A DNA stretch of 64,000 bases from Diorhabda sublineata (GCF_026230105.1 NC_079478.1:18677653-18741652), one strand, 5' to 3'. Positions 24,480-36,736 are shown, numbered from the stretch's first letter. The notes: generated by a model from the letters alone, not told the origin. Numbers and translations are program-made.

Positions 24480-26130
24480 TAGAAATCCATTAATGGATGT
24501 TTGCGATATTTTCCATAATTTCTCGACGACTGCATATCGTGTAGGCGTCTCAATATCTGGTATTTCGCAATCAAGACATTTTCCTTCTTATGATCCCTGT
24601 CTGGCCTTCAATCTTAGCCCAATCTTAACAGTTGTAGGAATATTTTCTATATTCGGTATTCCTCATTGCTTGTTAACACATCTTAATAACTCTTCATTTG
24701 TTAGGTTATCTCTCTGACCAGAGTATTTTGAGGATTCTGCAATATATCTACGTTTCATAAGCCTCTAATCTATTAATAATGTCTTTCTTCAATGCCCAAC
24801 TTTCCATACTGTAGAGAAGCACCGACCACATGTAGCGTTTGATGAATCTTAATGTCAAAGTCCGAATTTGTTGGTGTCTGATTTACAGTAATCAAAAAGC
24901 TATATAACCCAAATCTTAAATTTACTTTCTCTTTCCATGGGATTCGCATTATATGTTATGCTGGAAGTTTCATTTATATTGTGGATTCTAGATGTGATCA
25001 TGAATTTTGTTTTTTGTGTGAGTTGTTTATATTTAAACCCATTGTTTTGCTTTGATTCCATACTTTATTGATCCGACAAGTAATTAGCGATTAAGACCGT
25101 GTTATCAGCATATTTGATATTGTCAATCTACACTCCATTAACTTTTAACTCCAAAACCTCCTGAAGATTCGCCTGCCAATATAAATTAAACAGGAGTGGA
25201 GATGCTACACATCCTTGTCCTGCTTCCCTTTTAATTTTTATAGTTTTGGAAATATTATCTATTTTTACTTGTGCAGTTTGGTTCCAATATAAGTATTCAA
25301 TGTATCGATTTTCCTTCTGATCTATATCGAGTCTCTTGGTCTTTTTGGTGTCTTACTCTATACTATCGAATGCCTTCTTGTAGTCAATGAAGCAGAGACA
25401 GACATTTATTCTTTCGTAATGGGAATTCTGGATTAATACTAGCGTGACGAATATTGCTCCTCGTGTACCTAAGCCTTGTCTAAACCCAAATTGTAAGTCG
25501 CTCATAACTCTTTCGCATTCTTGGTAAATACTTGACTCTTCAGGCTAAAAGTTTGTACTCCTTCGCACTTTTTGCTTTAGTTTTCTTGGGTAGGAGGATG
25601 AAAGTTGATCACATCTAAGGTTTTGGTGTAGGGACGTGTATCATATATGACGTTGAGTACTTTGTGTAGTGCTTTCATCCTTTCCACTAGAACTAGAAAG
25701 TATTTCTAGAGAGATTGCATCTGAGCCAACTGCATTATTTTTTTTAATCATATATGACTTTTTCAATCTCGTCTTTAGTTATTGGTGGGCCGATTGATGA
25801 GATATTGATATCAACTGGTGGTCTGTCGTCGTTAAATAGTTCTTCTATGTATTTTTCCTAAGCATTATTCTTTTCTTCGATATCAAGGAATATCTGATTG
25901 TTATGGCCAACTATAGTTGTTTTCTTTTTTTTTTATATGCCCGCAGTCTCTTTCATCTTTTCTCATCTTTCTGCAGACTGAATCATCATGTTGATTTTGT
26001 AATTATTCTATTTTTGAACATTTGAACATTCTCGTTTAAGCCATTCACTTCTTGCTATTCTTATTATTGATCTTATGAGTCTGAAAAAGCTAGAAATATG
26101 AAATGAATGTGAAACAATGCTAGAGGCCGT
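24480..26130 (-). pseudogene. non-LTR retrotransposon reverse transcriptase (LINE ORF2) remnant
   Basis: Read 26130 down to 24480, the conserved blocks appear in the correct order: EKYIEELFNDDRPPVDI and GPPITKDEIEKVI (before the RT core), CFIDYKKAFD at about 25366..25395, EAGQGCVASPLLFNLYW at about 25177..25227, LELKVNGV and DNIKYADNTVLIAN at about 25090..25124. Then come the thumb and tail blocks WALKKDIINRLEAYE, IYCRILKILWSER and the end MENIANIH near 24493. The catalytic YADD box reads YADN, and many stops and frameshifts occur, so the copy is inactive. Endonuclease and ORF1 are not seen, indicating 5' truncation. The enzyme would copy its own RNA into a nicked target (target-primed reverse transcription). 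Clade not resolved by eye. Confidence 0.9.
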
Positions 26131-26790
26131 AATACCACAAAGTATTAATAGTCATTTTGGCCTTATAGATAAAAACTGATCAAGTTTTAGGATGTATGAT
26201 GATCATAAATACTGTTGAATTTATCGGAAATTCTCAATATTTCTAAATATGGATTAAAGATAAATTATTGTTAACATTTGTTACGAAAGAATTTACCTAA
26301 AAAGATCAAAAGATTTATGCTATTTCCAGGAACTTATTCCCTTCTTAAGAGCTTATTGTTTTGCTGCAGAAAGTAGGAGCCGAAGGAATTAAGGTGAAAT
26401 CTTGAGAAATATCATAAACTGATAATTTGTATAAATATTTTGATAGTTGAGAAAAAATTATATCGTTGATTAATACTTACATTTACCGCTTAATCATAAA
26501 TTGCAAGTTAAAATTGCAATTTGTGAAACCGCTTCAAGATGAGAGTAATTGATTGATTCACTTATTAAAAGCATGATTGTTATAATCTTTTTAATAAAGA
26601 GAGACCAGTATCAATTACCGAGAGTTATTAACTGGTTTTATTTGCAAATAGTAGGTAGTGTAAATTAGTATATACTTGTATATACATCAAATCTTACTCT
26701 GACGTTTCAGCACGAAATTGTAATATGAAAGTAACATTTCTCTTAAAATAAAAAACTTACTAAAGAATGAGATTATATTTTGGAATAAAT
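26131..26790. other. no gene seen
   Basis: AT-rich spacer between the LINE remnant and the hAT fragment. It may include the degraded 5' part of the hAT element, but no reading could be recognised. Confidence 0.4.
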
Positions 26791-26834
26791 CATTATAACA
26801 TAATCATTATGTTATAATGATTATGTTATAATGG
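26791..26834. repeat. palindrome with tandem copy (CATTATAACATAAT / ATTATGTTATAATG)
   Basis: CATTATAACATAAT is followed by its reverse complement ATTATGTTATAATG, which is then repeated once more in direct order. It lies immediately upstream of the hAT fragment. Confidence 0.7.
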
Positions 26835-26841
26835 TGAACTA

Positions 26842-27015
26842 AATCCTTTGCAAGAGTTAGTGGTTAGGTATTTATGCACGCCGGGATCCTCGGTTGAGTC
26901 TGAAAGAAACTTCAGCTCCGCAGGCCTTATTATAAATGAAAGAAGATCAAGAATCAAAGAAAAATATGTTGATCAATTAATATTTGTCACTACAAATTCG
27001 TGGTTATTAAGCTAA
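26842..27015 (+). pseudogene. hAT transposase C-terminal dimerisation domain remnant
   Basis: The frame reads NPLQELVVRYLCTPGSSVES, then ERNFSSAGLIINERRSRIKE, then KYVDQLIFV and stops at 27013. This is the hallmark hATC pattern: L---A--yL--P-SSv-SER-FS-AG-i---rR-rL----v--LiF. Only this last part of about 58 codons is left and it is stop-free, but a stop lies just upstream in frame (26818) and the RNase H-like catalytic domain and BED finger are missing. In active elements the domain mediates transposase oligomerisation. The TATCGAT cluster downstream is probably the 3' subterminal region of the same element. Confidence 0.88.
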
Positions 27016-27084
27016 CTAAAATAAAAGATAGTTTTTCGTTTGTTTTGTAAATCCAAAATCCAGCATTTATTTAAAATATTAAAC

Positions 27085-27150
27085 TATCGATAACTATCGA
27101 TGGTTAATGAACAGACTATCGATAACTATCGATGGGCCCAACTATCGATA
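27085..27150. promoter_or_regulatory. cluster of five TATCGAT motifs
   Basis: TATCGATA occurs at 27085, 27117 and 27143 and TATCGATG at 27095 and 27127. Two pairs are spaced identically (10 bp apart within a pair, 32 bp between pairs). TATCGATA is the core of the DRE bound by DREF in Drosophila, and CGATA is bound by BEAF-32. In this context, just downstream of a hAT C terminus, they could equally be subterminal transposase-binding repeats. The motif is seen directly; the function is inference. Confidence 0.5.
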
Positions 27151-27310
27151 TTTTCGTATCCCTAACATAATGGCAATTTTTAGTTTTAATCAATTTCCCG
27201 CAAAATAGTGCCCTCGGCATGTAATCATCCTTGTCGCTTGGTGGTAAATCTGGTATATAAGGCAAATGTGAGACAGAAGCACTTAAAACGACCAAAAACT
27301 CGTCAATCAA
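27116..27310 (-). pseudogene. possible mariner transposase fragment
   Basis: The minus strand has SHLPYIPDLPPSDKDDYMPR followed by ALFCGKL. This resembles the HPPYSPDLAPSDY--F-AL segment around the last catalytic aspartate of mariner transposases. Similarity stops on both sides, and the first part overlaps the TATCGAT cluster. It could be a short remnant or chance similarity. Confidence 0.35.
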
Positions 27311-27491
27311 ACGCGATGGTGATACTGCCTGTTATTGTGATGAAGAAGGACTTCGGTGACCCGTTTTTCAAGTCTCTTTGCACATACTATCGATTAGCTA
27401 TTCTACTATTTAAGGACAGAAATTTGTTTACTTATTTTACTTTTAGTAATTTCTGGAAACGCTACTGATAATCATAATCATAATAATAACT

Positions 27492-27670
27492 AAACACACT
27501 GTTTTCACTACCACTATACCAACATTATATAACTGTCTAAGACGTGTTTAGATAACCAAAGTTAGTAGGTAAACAGTTTAAGTTTCGTAAGTCGTTTGCT
27601 TGGTTATCGAAAAACGCGACGGACAATGTATTTGAGAATGTTGGTATAATGGTAGTGTAAAAAGTGTGTT
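27492..27670. mobile_element. MITE-like hairpin, about 180 bp
   Basis: AACACACTGTTTTCACTACC plus ACTATACCAACATT at the left is matched by the reverse complement at 27636..27670 (AATGTTGGTATAATGGTAGT...). A second nested pair, GATAACCAAA against TTGGTTATC, lies inside. No coding capacity. It abuts the mariner remnant that follows but does not look like that element's own terminus. Confidence 0.65.
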
Positions 27671-27852
27671 CAATATGTGGTATTATAAATGCATCTCCAC
27701 GTTTTCAGGATCCTCACGATGGTTGCTACTTAAGATTTAAGAGATTCACACATTGGTGTGAATATGTCAAATCTGACATTGCCATCATACATTTTGACAT
27801 TTTCAATGGTGAACGTACTCAGAACGTGTTGTCATACTGCCTTGGTCAAAAA

Positions 27853-28385
27853 ATGGAATTAAATCGCCAACATTTTCGTGCGATGACTTTCGTAGTGGAT
27901 TTAACCACAGTCTGCCGATCAACTCGCTTCGAAATTTGGTGATGAAGCACCATCTCGAGCCACCATGTTTTACTGGTTTTCCGAACTCAATCGTAGAGAG
28001 TCACCTTTCGCTACAGGATGAATTCCGTGATCGTCGTCCAAAATATACTAATACCAATATAATATTGTAAGATCGTTATGTGACATACTGTGTGATTGGG
28101 CATTAATTCCACTCGCATACATTTAATATTGCATGAACAATTGGCTGTCAAAAATATTTGTTAGCGTTCGATACCGCAGAATTTGATAATTGATTAAAAA
28201 AAAGCTCGTGTGAGGAAGCGGTTGATGCAATCAAATCAGACGCTTTGGATGTAAGGATTGGAATGGACAGTTAGTTCAAAAGCATGCAAGAGTGTATTGA
28301 TCTTAATGGAGAATATTTGAGCCATATCCAATTGTAAATAGTTATTTGTTTTTATTGGTCTTGAAACTTTAGTAGCAACCCTCGT
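27853..28385 (+). pseudogene. mariner (DD34D-type) transposase, internally deleted, with right terminus
   Basis: From the ATG at 27853 the reading is MELNRQHFRAM, then in shifting frames DFRSGFNHSLPIN, FGDEAPSRATMFYWFSELNR and SLQDEFRDRRPK. This is the N-terminal paired helix-turn-helix region typical of mariner. The catalytic middle is essentially gone, and the C terminus reappears as CEEAVDAIKSDALDV and SMQECIDLNGEYLSHI. At the right end, ACTTTAGTAGCAACCCTCGT (28366..28385) is the complement of a typical mariner tip ACGAGGGTTGCTACT and is followed by TA. Several frameshifts and a large deletion make this copy dead. The matching left tip is not visible. Confidence 0.85.
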
Positions 28386-30783
28386 TATTAGTATTATAAG
28401 CTATTACAGAGTAGTTAAATTGATTCAATATACTTTAACGGCCGTTTAGTAGTTTCGCACGCCACTACTGCTGTTAAGGGCAATCCGTGACAAGCTATTG
28501 TTTATTCTTAAAAACTGATATTTATAAAATAACAGAAAGGTGTGATTGGAATAAAATCGAACAATTAAAAAATTACGATGAAACCTTGCATTTGGATGTT
28601 GATTTTTTTACATTTCATATGAAAAATAAACTCCTGACGAATTTTGATATTTGAAACGATAATAGATTAGCAATAATTAGATTCTTAATTCATTTATTTT
28701 AATCTTGATAGTTACTAGTCCTGTGCCCAATAGAAGACAGAAATGGAATAGAATATTATTTTCGCCAATGAAAATTATTCTTCTGTTCTACTCGTAAGCT
28801 ATTTAATTGCTACAGCTTCTGCATTGAAATTCTAATCAAAAACCATGGTTTCAGAAATATAATGTGATATCAAAAGGCGGAATCTGTTCCTTATTCATCA
28901 TTCATCGAGTCGTTCATAGAAATATTATCTCCAGCATGATTCTGAAAAGTGAATTTCAAGAGTATGTTGTTGAGTATCACTTTAATGATATAATTATAAT
29001 AAGGGTTATTATTATATTATACTTAACGATATAACCATAATTATTTTGTGGCAACCAAAGTACTAGGACCTTACCTATCGCAGAAATTCGATAAAGATTT
29101 GATCTAATGATGAAATTAAAAATCGAGATGAAAAATGGTATTTCTTTCAACACTTTATTGGGGACTATTTTTTCAAGTATACAGATTTAGTCTTACGAAG
29201 ATGGGGGCATCCGATATGAAAATTAAATGATATTTTTAATTACGATTGTGGCTGATTAGGGGGAGTAGTCGGTAAGACACGTTCTTAGACTCCAGCTTGT
29301 TGCTCTCGCAGCATTTATCGTTTGGAATCGGCCGTTTAATTTCCGAGTTAATTCGAAAAAGGAACAAAACTTTGAAACTGCCGATATTCCATTAAAAGAA
29401 CACGTTCGGTTTGGCATAAATCTCGTTTTAATAAATTAAATTCTCATCGAAAAATTTTCCCATAAAAGCCTCTTGAGAGAGTGTGTGTAACCTGTAATAT
29501 ATAGGTCCATTTTTTTACTATTTATTTATGTGTACAGCATCACATATTCCTCCTCGGATATAAACTCGGGGCGATTCTTTATAATAAAAAGTCTCACTTT
29601 CCTCTGATGCGCGCTCTGTAATTATAGACTAAAATTAAAACGGATCACAATCAAAACAAAGCGACGACTATCAAGACGAAGTTGAAAAACGTGCAACAAC
29701 TTGCAAGACTATACATTCAAGTTAATAAGTACACGCCCATCTATTTGAAATATGATTTACGATTTTGACAGCTGAGAGGGTTTTTGCCGGACCTTTTGGT
29801 CCTCAATCAAGGGGATTCACGCATTCACCTGTTCAATATACGTATTTTGTGTTAACAACTTCCTATAATGCGCAGATGTCTACTTTTTACGCACAAACGA
29901 ACTTCTCACCCCTAACTTTATTACAGTTTCTCGTGCTAAATGGACAACATATATAACAAAATCACTTAAACCATACAGTTTCATAGGCTGTTAATTTGTC
30001 CAAGAACGTACCAAAACATCCAAAACAATTAAAGTCAAAACCATCTTACACAACTATATTTTCTTGACCGCTATTAATGACTTCAAAAGTAGTATGCTTT
30101 TATCCTTCCAATTTGATTTTCGATTCTTTTACAAGAACTGAAAACAATTTTAATTATTTTAGTAGAAACAGAAATTTCTTAAAAGAAAAACTGAATAACA
30201 GTTTTCCAGAAAGTGAAACGAAGATATGCACTAGTTGACGTTAGTGCCGATAAATAATTCACCACTTTCTTTTTGCTGGGGTAGAAATCGATGTAACTGT
30301 TTGGTCTAAAACAGTCCATCAAATGTATCTTTCTCATGACGTCACTGATAATAAATATGAATAGACAAGCTAAATAAATTGAATCCTTTTCTGGTAATAG
30401 TGGGAACACATACTTACAATACGTACAATTATTTTTGAAATAATGTATCATTAATTTGAACAGGAAATAGCCACGATATCGATTACAGTGAATAAGGTGA
30501 GAGACTTCAGTCATGAAAGTAAATTGCATTTGGAAAACAAGAATCATTCGTTTGAAATTAGACAATTATCATTAAGGATATTATTAAGAGAGGGAATTTC
30601 GTATGATATGTTCCAGCTTGTTACAGACACGGTAGATATATCAATTTCTCCTTAGAGCTTCTAATAATTCGATACATATATATTGTACCCAAACACGCAT
30701 AGACATAGACTGTCTGCATAAGACGAAACAGCGCAGATCTTTGGTCTCACATTAACATAAATAAAAATAAACTAACTGGTTGC
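28386..30783. other. no gene seen
   Basis: About 2.4 kb of AT-rich DNA. Slightly GC-richer parts at about 29265..29345 and 29760..29830 have no recognisable coding content. The 128-codon minus-strand frame at 30179..30565 is hydrophobic and aromatic-rich, has no known motif and is probably chance. Confidence 0.45.
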
Positions 30784-31484
30784 CTATAGCGGCATGAAAT
30801 TGTAGAACCACCAATTGGCCCCTATATTGAAACAAATTCCTACCCAAACCATAATTGTACTCGTTTCTCCTGAAAAACCTGTAGATATAAGAGTGTGGAT
30901 GGTTTTATCCATATTATCGGCTATTGTTTGAGAATAATCCATAACGAGACTCGTCAGTAAAAATCGCGTCATTAATTACGCCAGTGCTGATGTTCCATTG
31001 TCCTAACCAAAAATTGTTGCTGATGCGCAGGTGTCAAAGGTACTATTATTAAAAGAAGTCCTAATTCAGCATCACAGATTCTACAGTAACACATATATCA
31101 TTATAAAATTCTTCCCAAGATTTTACGGATATTTTATGTGGATTTCTATCGTAAGTTCCAGGTAATGCTCATCAATGGCGGTTGTTACTCCGCATCTTCC
31201 AGTTCTTTGTATCTCTCTTTCTCCTGGAACCGATTAAGCATTCTTAAAATGACCCTTTCAGACATATTTAGTCGATTTGCATTATACGTATATGTTGAGT
31301 CCGCTTCGAATAATTCAATAACCCAAAAAGACTCTTCGACAGTAAATTTTCTACTTACTCTTATGAAAACTAACTGAACTCTTGGATAGTCATTCAGGAT
31401 ATTTATACAAATAGAAATAAGGGGTTCTAAACTCAGATTTCTTATCACATCCAAAAAATCAAATAAAAAATTATCTAAAAGCAA
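30784..31484 (-). pseudogene. Tc1-like transposase remnant
   Basis: Near the start on the minus strand is NMSERVILRMLNRFQEKERY followed by KEL, the helix-turn-helix pattern of Tc1-like elements (V-----V----RF-ETG---). After a degraded stretch, TMEHQHW appears, then IFTDESRYGLFSNNSR and a stop, then TSTIMVWVGICFNIGANWWF. TDESR carries the first catalytic aspartate and the MVW-GI block follows it in Tc1 transposases. The second and third catalytic acidic residues are not found, so the C-terminal part is lost. Stops and frameshifts separate the blocks. The two longest frames (31185..31484 and 30784..30972) are pieces of this one remnant. Confidence 0.85.
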
Positions 31485-33311
31485 TAAAACTCAGTTTTTC
31501 ACAGCAAACATTAATAAATAATTTAAAATACATCAGTTTAGCGCCAACTTATTTGCCTTCATGTTTATTTAACTATATAGTCAAGAAAATCCACATTGAG
31601 CGCCTCTTTGGATTTACTACTATAAATTCTTTTCCCCTTTATTAAAGTGAATGGTCAAGGAGAAAATATTGCTAAGATGAGGATTCTATGTTGGAGGTAA
31701 ATCAACATTTTCTTGGAGCCGGACTTTCCAGAGATAATATTATTAGTTCAATTTTACATACTGCCATTTTAAGCATATTTTTACATGACCTGTAGATTAT
31801 AGAGCTTTGTTAGGAAATCTTCTACAAAAGTGATGCTAATGCATTTGATGCAATATAATTAAATTATGGGAACAGGTTGAATTTTGGGCGAAAATCGGGT
31901 GTCACTGGATGGCGTCGGATTTGGCTTCTATAGCGATGAACAAAAATTTAATATGCGAGGGTGTTTTATACAGAATATATTTGAGTCAGAAGCAGACCAT
32001 TATAAGAATGTCGAGCGGTTTTTAAAGCGGGACATATAGTACTATGTGGCATAGGAGGAACAAATTTCAAAAACCAAGTTTAAGATTGGAAATGCATTTG
32101 ATCATGTAAGTACGGGAGAAAGAGACTTGGATATCTACACGAAACTACCAAAAAAATGCACAAAAGTTTTATTGGCTACTAGAATAGGATTTTAACAGCT
32201 AGTAAATTTGTAACATTACAACTTTTACCACGTTTTTCTTGTTTTTGGTGGTTGTTTTTATCTTAGAAAAGCGCTATAAACAGGTATATTATTACATTAT
32301 TTAGACTAATAAAGTTTGAAACAGATGTCGCCCACTTCATAACTTTCGCAAATACGGGCATACTGTGACGAATTTCTAAGCTCACTAAATTTCTGTTTCT
32401 AGTCATAACCTCTTAATTCAATAAACTAAATATTATTTATTAAATTTATTACAAAAATCTATCGGAGACAACTTTTTAAATTATTATTATATATTAAGAA
32501 CAATTAATCTACTGAATTGAAATTAGAATTGAAATAATTTACATAAACATTTCAACTATTTAAAGCCTTAATATGAAAATTGTATCAACAATATCTTCTA
32601 AAGCACCAAACAATTAGGGAAAAAATCTAAATACTTGAAATTGTTAAATTTGGCCGTCCGAACTGTCTCATTGTATTGTTCGTTTCGATAGCTCGTTTTC
32701 AGGGTGGTACCGAGTACCATGAGTACTAAAGGTGAAGACAACTACGGTGGCACTCGACAGCGAAGAGGAGTTATTCCTCTTGATTCTTTTGTTTTTTCTC
32801 GTACGAGGCCCGAATTATTCGTGTTTGGAAGAATGTAAACTCGCAAAGAATCGCGAGTCTGGTTAAAATATACTGTCACTGTACACGAGGCGTACGTATT
32901 ATTTGTTACATGAGGGATTTTTACATTTTTTTATTAAAGATGTTTTGTGGATACTCAAGTCTCATCATTATCAGATCAAATTAAAAATAAAGATTTTCCA
33001 ATTTTTTTAATCATCAGTAATTTTGCAGCACAATTAATTTTTCATGCAATGATGGCTGCAATTTTCCAGCCAGTCCCATTATTTTGAATTACTATTTTTT
33101 ACTGGCTATCTTTCATTACCAGCTTCATTTTTCATACTTTCAAAATGTTTTAACGTTCGGAAACAACTATTTTGCTCTCTAAAATCCCAAAATCAGTATT
33201 TTGCTGTTCTTTTCATAAGTTTTCTCAATACAATGTGATTATAATAAAAAGATTGAACTAGTCGTGATATTGCGTTTAGTAGGTACCTGTTACCTTAATA
33301 GTGCTAGCCGC
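31485..33311. other. no gene seen; GC-richer patch
   Basis: AT-rich DNA. A GC-richer patch at about 32690..32900 includes a 40-codon frame from ATG 32719 (MSTKGEDNYGGTRQRRGVIP...) that I cannot assign. It also contains the first of two copies of GTTAAAATATACTGTCAC (32862..32879). Confidence 0.45.
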
Positions 33312-33345
33312 AGATATGGTAGAATATGGTAGAATATGGTAGATA
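33312..33345. repeat. short tandem repeat, ATATGGTAGA unit
   Basis: Three consecutive units of ATATGGTAGA followed by a partial fourth. Confidence 0.8.
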
Positions 33346-34361
33346 TGAAAGCGCATAACAAAAAATGAACGGGGATATGAATTGAACAAATTATGTAACA
33401 GAAATTACTGGAAAAAGAGAAGTAATTGCAATTTTCCTTGATGATTGATTTTGGTTATTTAGAAAGAGTGGATCTTAAAGTTGTAAATCATAAGAATTTC
33501 GCGAAATATTAAAATCTGTCTTCTTGATATAGAAACTATGGAGACTCTTTACGAGTGGTATGAGGCATTAAAAATATTAATAAGTCAATTAGGGACTTCC
33601 TAGCGATGAAAGAGACCTGAGAATTGATCAGTGGATTTATTCTGTTCTGCTCTAAACTTTTTTTTGTTCCGTGAGTTTTCGGCTACTAAAAGTCAATCTC
33701 CGATTAAATTACCAAATTTAGCTCCATGCGCCTTCTGACTCGTCCCGAAAATAGAATATGTGCTAGTAGGGAAACGTTTTGATACCATTTCTAACAGGAA
33801 ATTAATCAAAATTTCAAACTTGCATTTTCTTGAAGAAATAATTCGCCGTTTCTTTGATCCTACCTTTTAAAATAAACGGATTAATGTTAACATGCCTTTG
33901 AAAAGATAGTTGTATTTCTTCATTTGAACATATCATTTTGGAAACTATATTTCACTGGTTGAGTTGCTTAATTAACACTTGAATCTTTATTCAACCACAA
34001 TTATCATACTAATTAGAATATTATTGCCATTTTCTCAAATATCACTGACCTTTTTAGTGTCTAACGTTCTATCGCCCGTCACGTATCTTTGATAATCAAC
34101 TTTTTGAGCTCCTGCCTCTTATATACTATAGCTATATTCCAGAATATGCTACTTTTATGTCTAGTAATAACCAATTTCTTCTAGAAACATCTCAGATGGC
34201 GTGCTTCTGTGTACCCGTTAAAGTATATATGTAAATTAAACATTTATGGAAAATAGTGTCGATCAAATTAGTCTTGAATAATAATTTTCTCGTGTTGTTT
34301 TAAAGCTATTTTCCAATAGTTTAGGGAACCTTATTGTGACGCCTATGGTAGAAAGATAGAA

Positions 34362-34379
34362 GTTAAAATATACTGTCAC
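34362..34379 (+). repeat. second copy of GTTAAAATATACTGTCAC
   Basis: Identical over 18 bp to 32862..32879, exactly 1500 bp upstream, in the same orientation. Flanks differ beyond the block. It may be the edge of a repeated element, but I could not extend it. Confidence 0.5.
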
Positions 34380-34556
34380 CAGAGGCCACAACTCGCATAT
34401 TTACTAACTTTGTTGTTCTTTTAACGTATTTGCTGCCGAAGTCCGAAATTTCCATTCAAAAAAAAGAAAAGGAAATTTGGGTTTTGAAAACACGATTTTA
34501 AAAAATCTAAATCTAAACCAAATAATATATATTGGGGCAGATCGTTAAAACGAACA

Positions 34557-34560
<4 letters not shown>

Positions 34561-34612
<52 letters not shown>
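34561..34612. repeat. (TA)n microsatellite
   Basis: About 52 bp of pure TA. The minus-strand frame 34421..34621 with a Tyr-Ile run is a translation of this repeat and not a gene. Confidence 0.95.
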
Positions 34613-34617
<5 letters not shown>

Positions 34618-36094
34618 ACAACTATAAAAATCATTGTCGTCCAAAATATGTTATTGAGAAATGGAAAAATTTAAGTGAAAATGATTTAACATTTAACATA
34701 TATTCTAGTGAAAAAGTTACATATCAAAACTTCCTACACAAGCACCATTCTGGAAGGTTTTTGAACTGGAACTGGACATTTCTTCAACTTTTCTCCCATA
34801 TGAGACTCTCCTCCTCAACTAATATGGAGCAAAAAGAAATTTAAAGTTGAAAAAGAATACCGGGAGAAAGCTGGAATACGAGTGATTAAACGAAATTATT
34901 CTAGTCAGAGAAAGACACAAAAACGTGCAAGTAAAAGAATAGAATGGATAAAATGATGTGTCTGAATTACATGTGCATCTTCTTCTAGGTCAGTGGATTA
35001 AATTGAATTATGTGAGCAACGATGTATTAAGTACATTTTCAAATTTTTTTAAAGATACTTTTAGCTTTTTTATAAATTATCATCAACTTCTTAATGTACC
35101 TATAATAAATTCTTTTCACAATGTGGGATCTCTTTCTGAAATTTATTTAATAGATATGCTGTCAAAATTAACTTCGAACACGGAAGCTGTTTCAAAGATA
35201 ATTCAACGACTTTAACAAACCTGACTAATCTAATCGGCTAAAAACATGGTAATGGAAATCCAGTCATCTTAATTCTTCAGACATGCGACTCGAACATGAA
35301 GAATAACTTTGCTTCAATAATAATTTTAATGTATGTTACTTGTTCGTCATCTTTCATGAATTAATCAAATTACAGGACGATACGTCAGAAGCGTTTCGAT
35401 TTCGTAAACGAGTAGATAAAATGTTGCTGTAATTGTATAATCGAGTTTCTTTTACATAAATTCATAACTCGTTGGTAGTACGAAAGCTAACGAATCGAAT
35501 CACTCATCAATAATACATACTCTTATATGTCGGCTGAGTACTTTAAAATTATCCAAATATTTCCATTGACAGATGACTGTAGTGTTTTTTTTTCTTCTAA
35601 ATCATTCACCATTGGGATAACAACTACATTTATTATTTGGTACTATATTGTAACACATCTGGGTTCAAATATTCAACCCAGAAATCAAGGTTTATAACTT
35701 TTTGTGATTTTCCCGAACATAGTTGGAAAGCTCTAGAATATTCGTTGATTTCATAAACTCGTATCAGAATAAAACAAGTTAAAGAGAAATATCTTAACGA
35801 ACTTAACAACGAATCTAATTTCGTTTCAGTAATTTCTTCCATATTGAATGTTGAATAGGTGAATCCATCACTTTCTTCACTCTTCTATACATTCTTTGTA
35901 TTTTGTGCTCCAAAGATATTGACTTTCATTTTTGTTTTCCTTAATTTACCGCTTATACTGCAAACGTGAGTATGAAATGAAAAAAATAAATACTATCCAG
36001 AAAGGTCTTAGTTTCAATTTTCAAATATTTCTTAGACCTTTATGTATATCTTTGTTGCAAAATTTCGTTTTGAACTATTTTGGTATATCAAAAT
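34613..36094. other. no gene seen
   Basis: AT-rich DNA. The 85-codon frame at 34958..35215 and the others here have no recognisable motif. Confidence 0.45.
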
Positions 36095-36175
36095 ATTTGA
36101 CATTGACAACTTGCATAATTTTATTAATCAATACATCGCCTACAACATGAACATCAAAATATAAAATCACAAAAA
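36095..36175 (+). repeat. dispersed repeat family, copy 3
   Basis: Has TTTGACATTGACAACTTGCA and, after a short spacer, ACATCGCCTACAACATGAAC followed by ATCAAAAT. It aligns with copies at 21875 and 9954 and with the inverted copy at 46066. Confidence 0.6.
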
Positions 36176-36736
36176 ATAATGTTTTTCAAGTCGTTACATT
36201 TCAAAAATATCATTGACAGCTTTATCAGTGCTGTATGAGAACTATTTATAAAAATTTACTTTTTCTTGTATTTTATTTCATTTAGTTTTTGAATTTTTAT
36301 AAATAAGGTCCATTTTCTGGTTTTTCAATTTTTTTTATCGTATAACAAAGTCATAATCATTCTTGGGTACTTAACATACAATTTCACTCTTTTTATTTTT
36401 TTGTGTCTTAGATTTCAGTTTAGTGAAATATTTGAATAATGTATTATATCCTTTATGACTTATATAAATATCATATTGATTGAAATATTCGATAATTGTT
36501 GGACAAGTTCTTGCACATACGGCAAGAACAAATGTTTTACGTTTTGATGTTTAGTTTCTGTTTTATTCCTTAATTGTGTAGTATTTATGCAGTTTTTGCT
36601 TTTTTAATTGCTAAGCATCTCAATTCAAAATCTGATAGTTGGATAGCTCTATCAGCGAAACTTATCATCACTGATTTTTTTGTGACAGGATGATATACAT
36701 TATATAATTTTTGTATGATATATGATATAATAGTCA

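Noticed and set aside
25095..25124. Active reverse transcriptase
   Set aside because: The catalytic YADD box reads YADN and stops and frameshifts occur throughout 24480..26130, so it is a dead copy.
30179..30565. 128-codon minus-strand ORF
   Set aside because: No recognisable domain and an aromatic/hydrophobic composition typical of AT-rich chance frames; no splice or repeat context supports it.
34421..34621. Minus-strand ORF with a long Tyr-Ile run
   Set aside because: It is the translation of the (TA)n microsatellite at 34561..34612.
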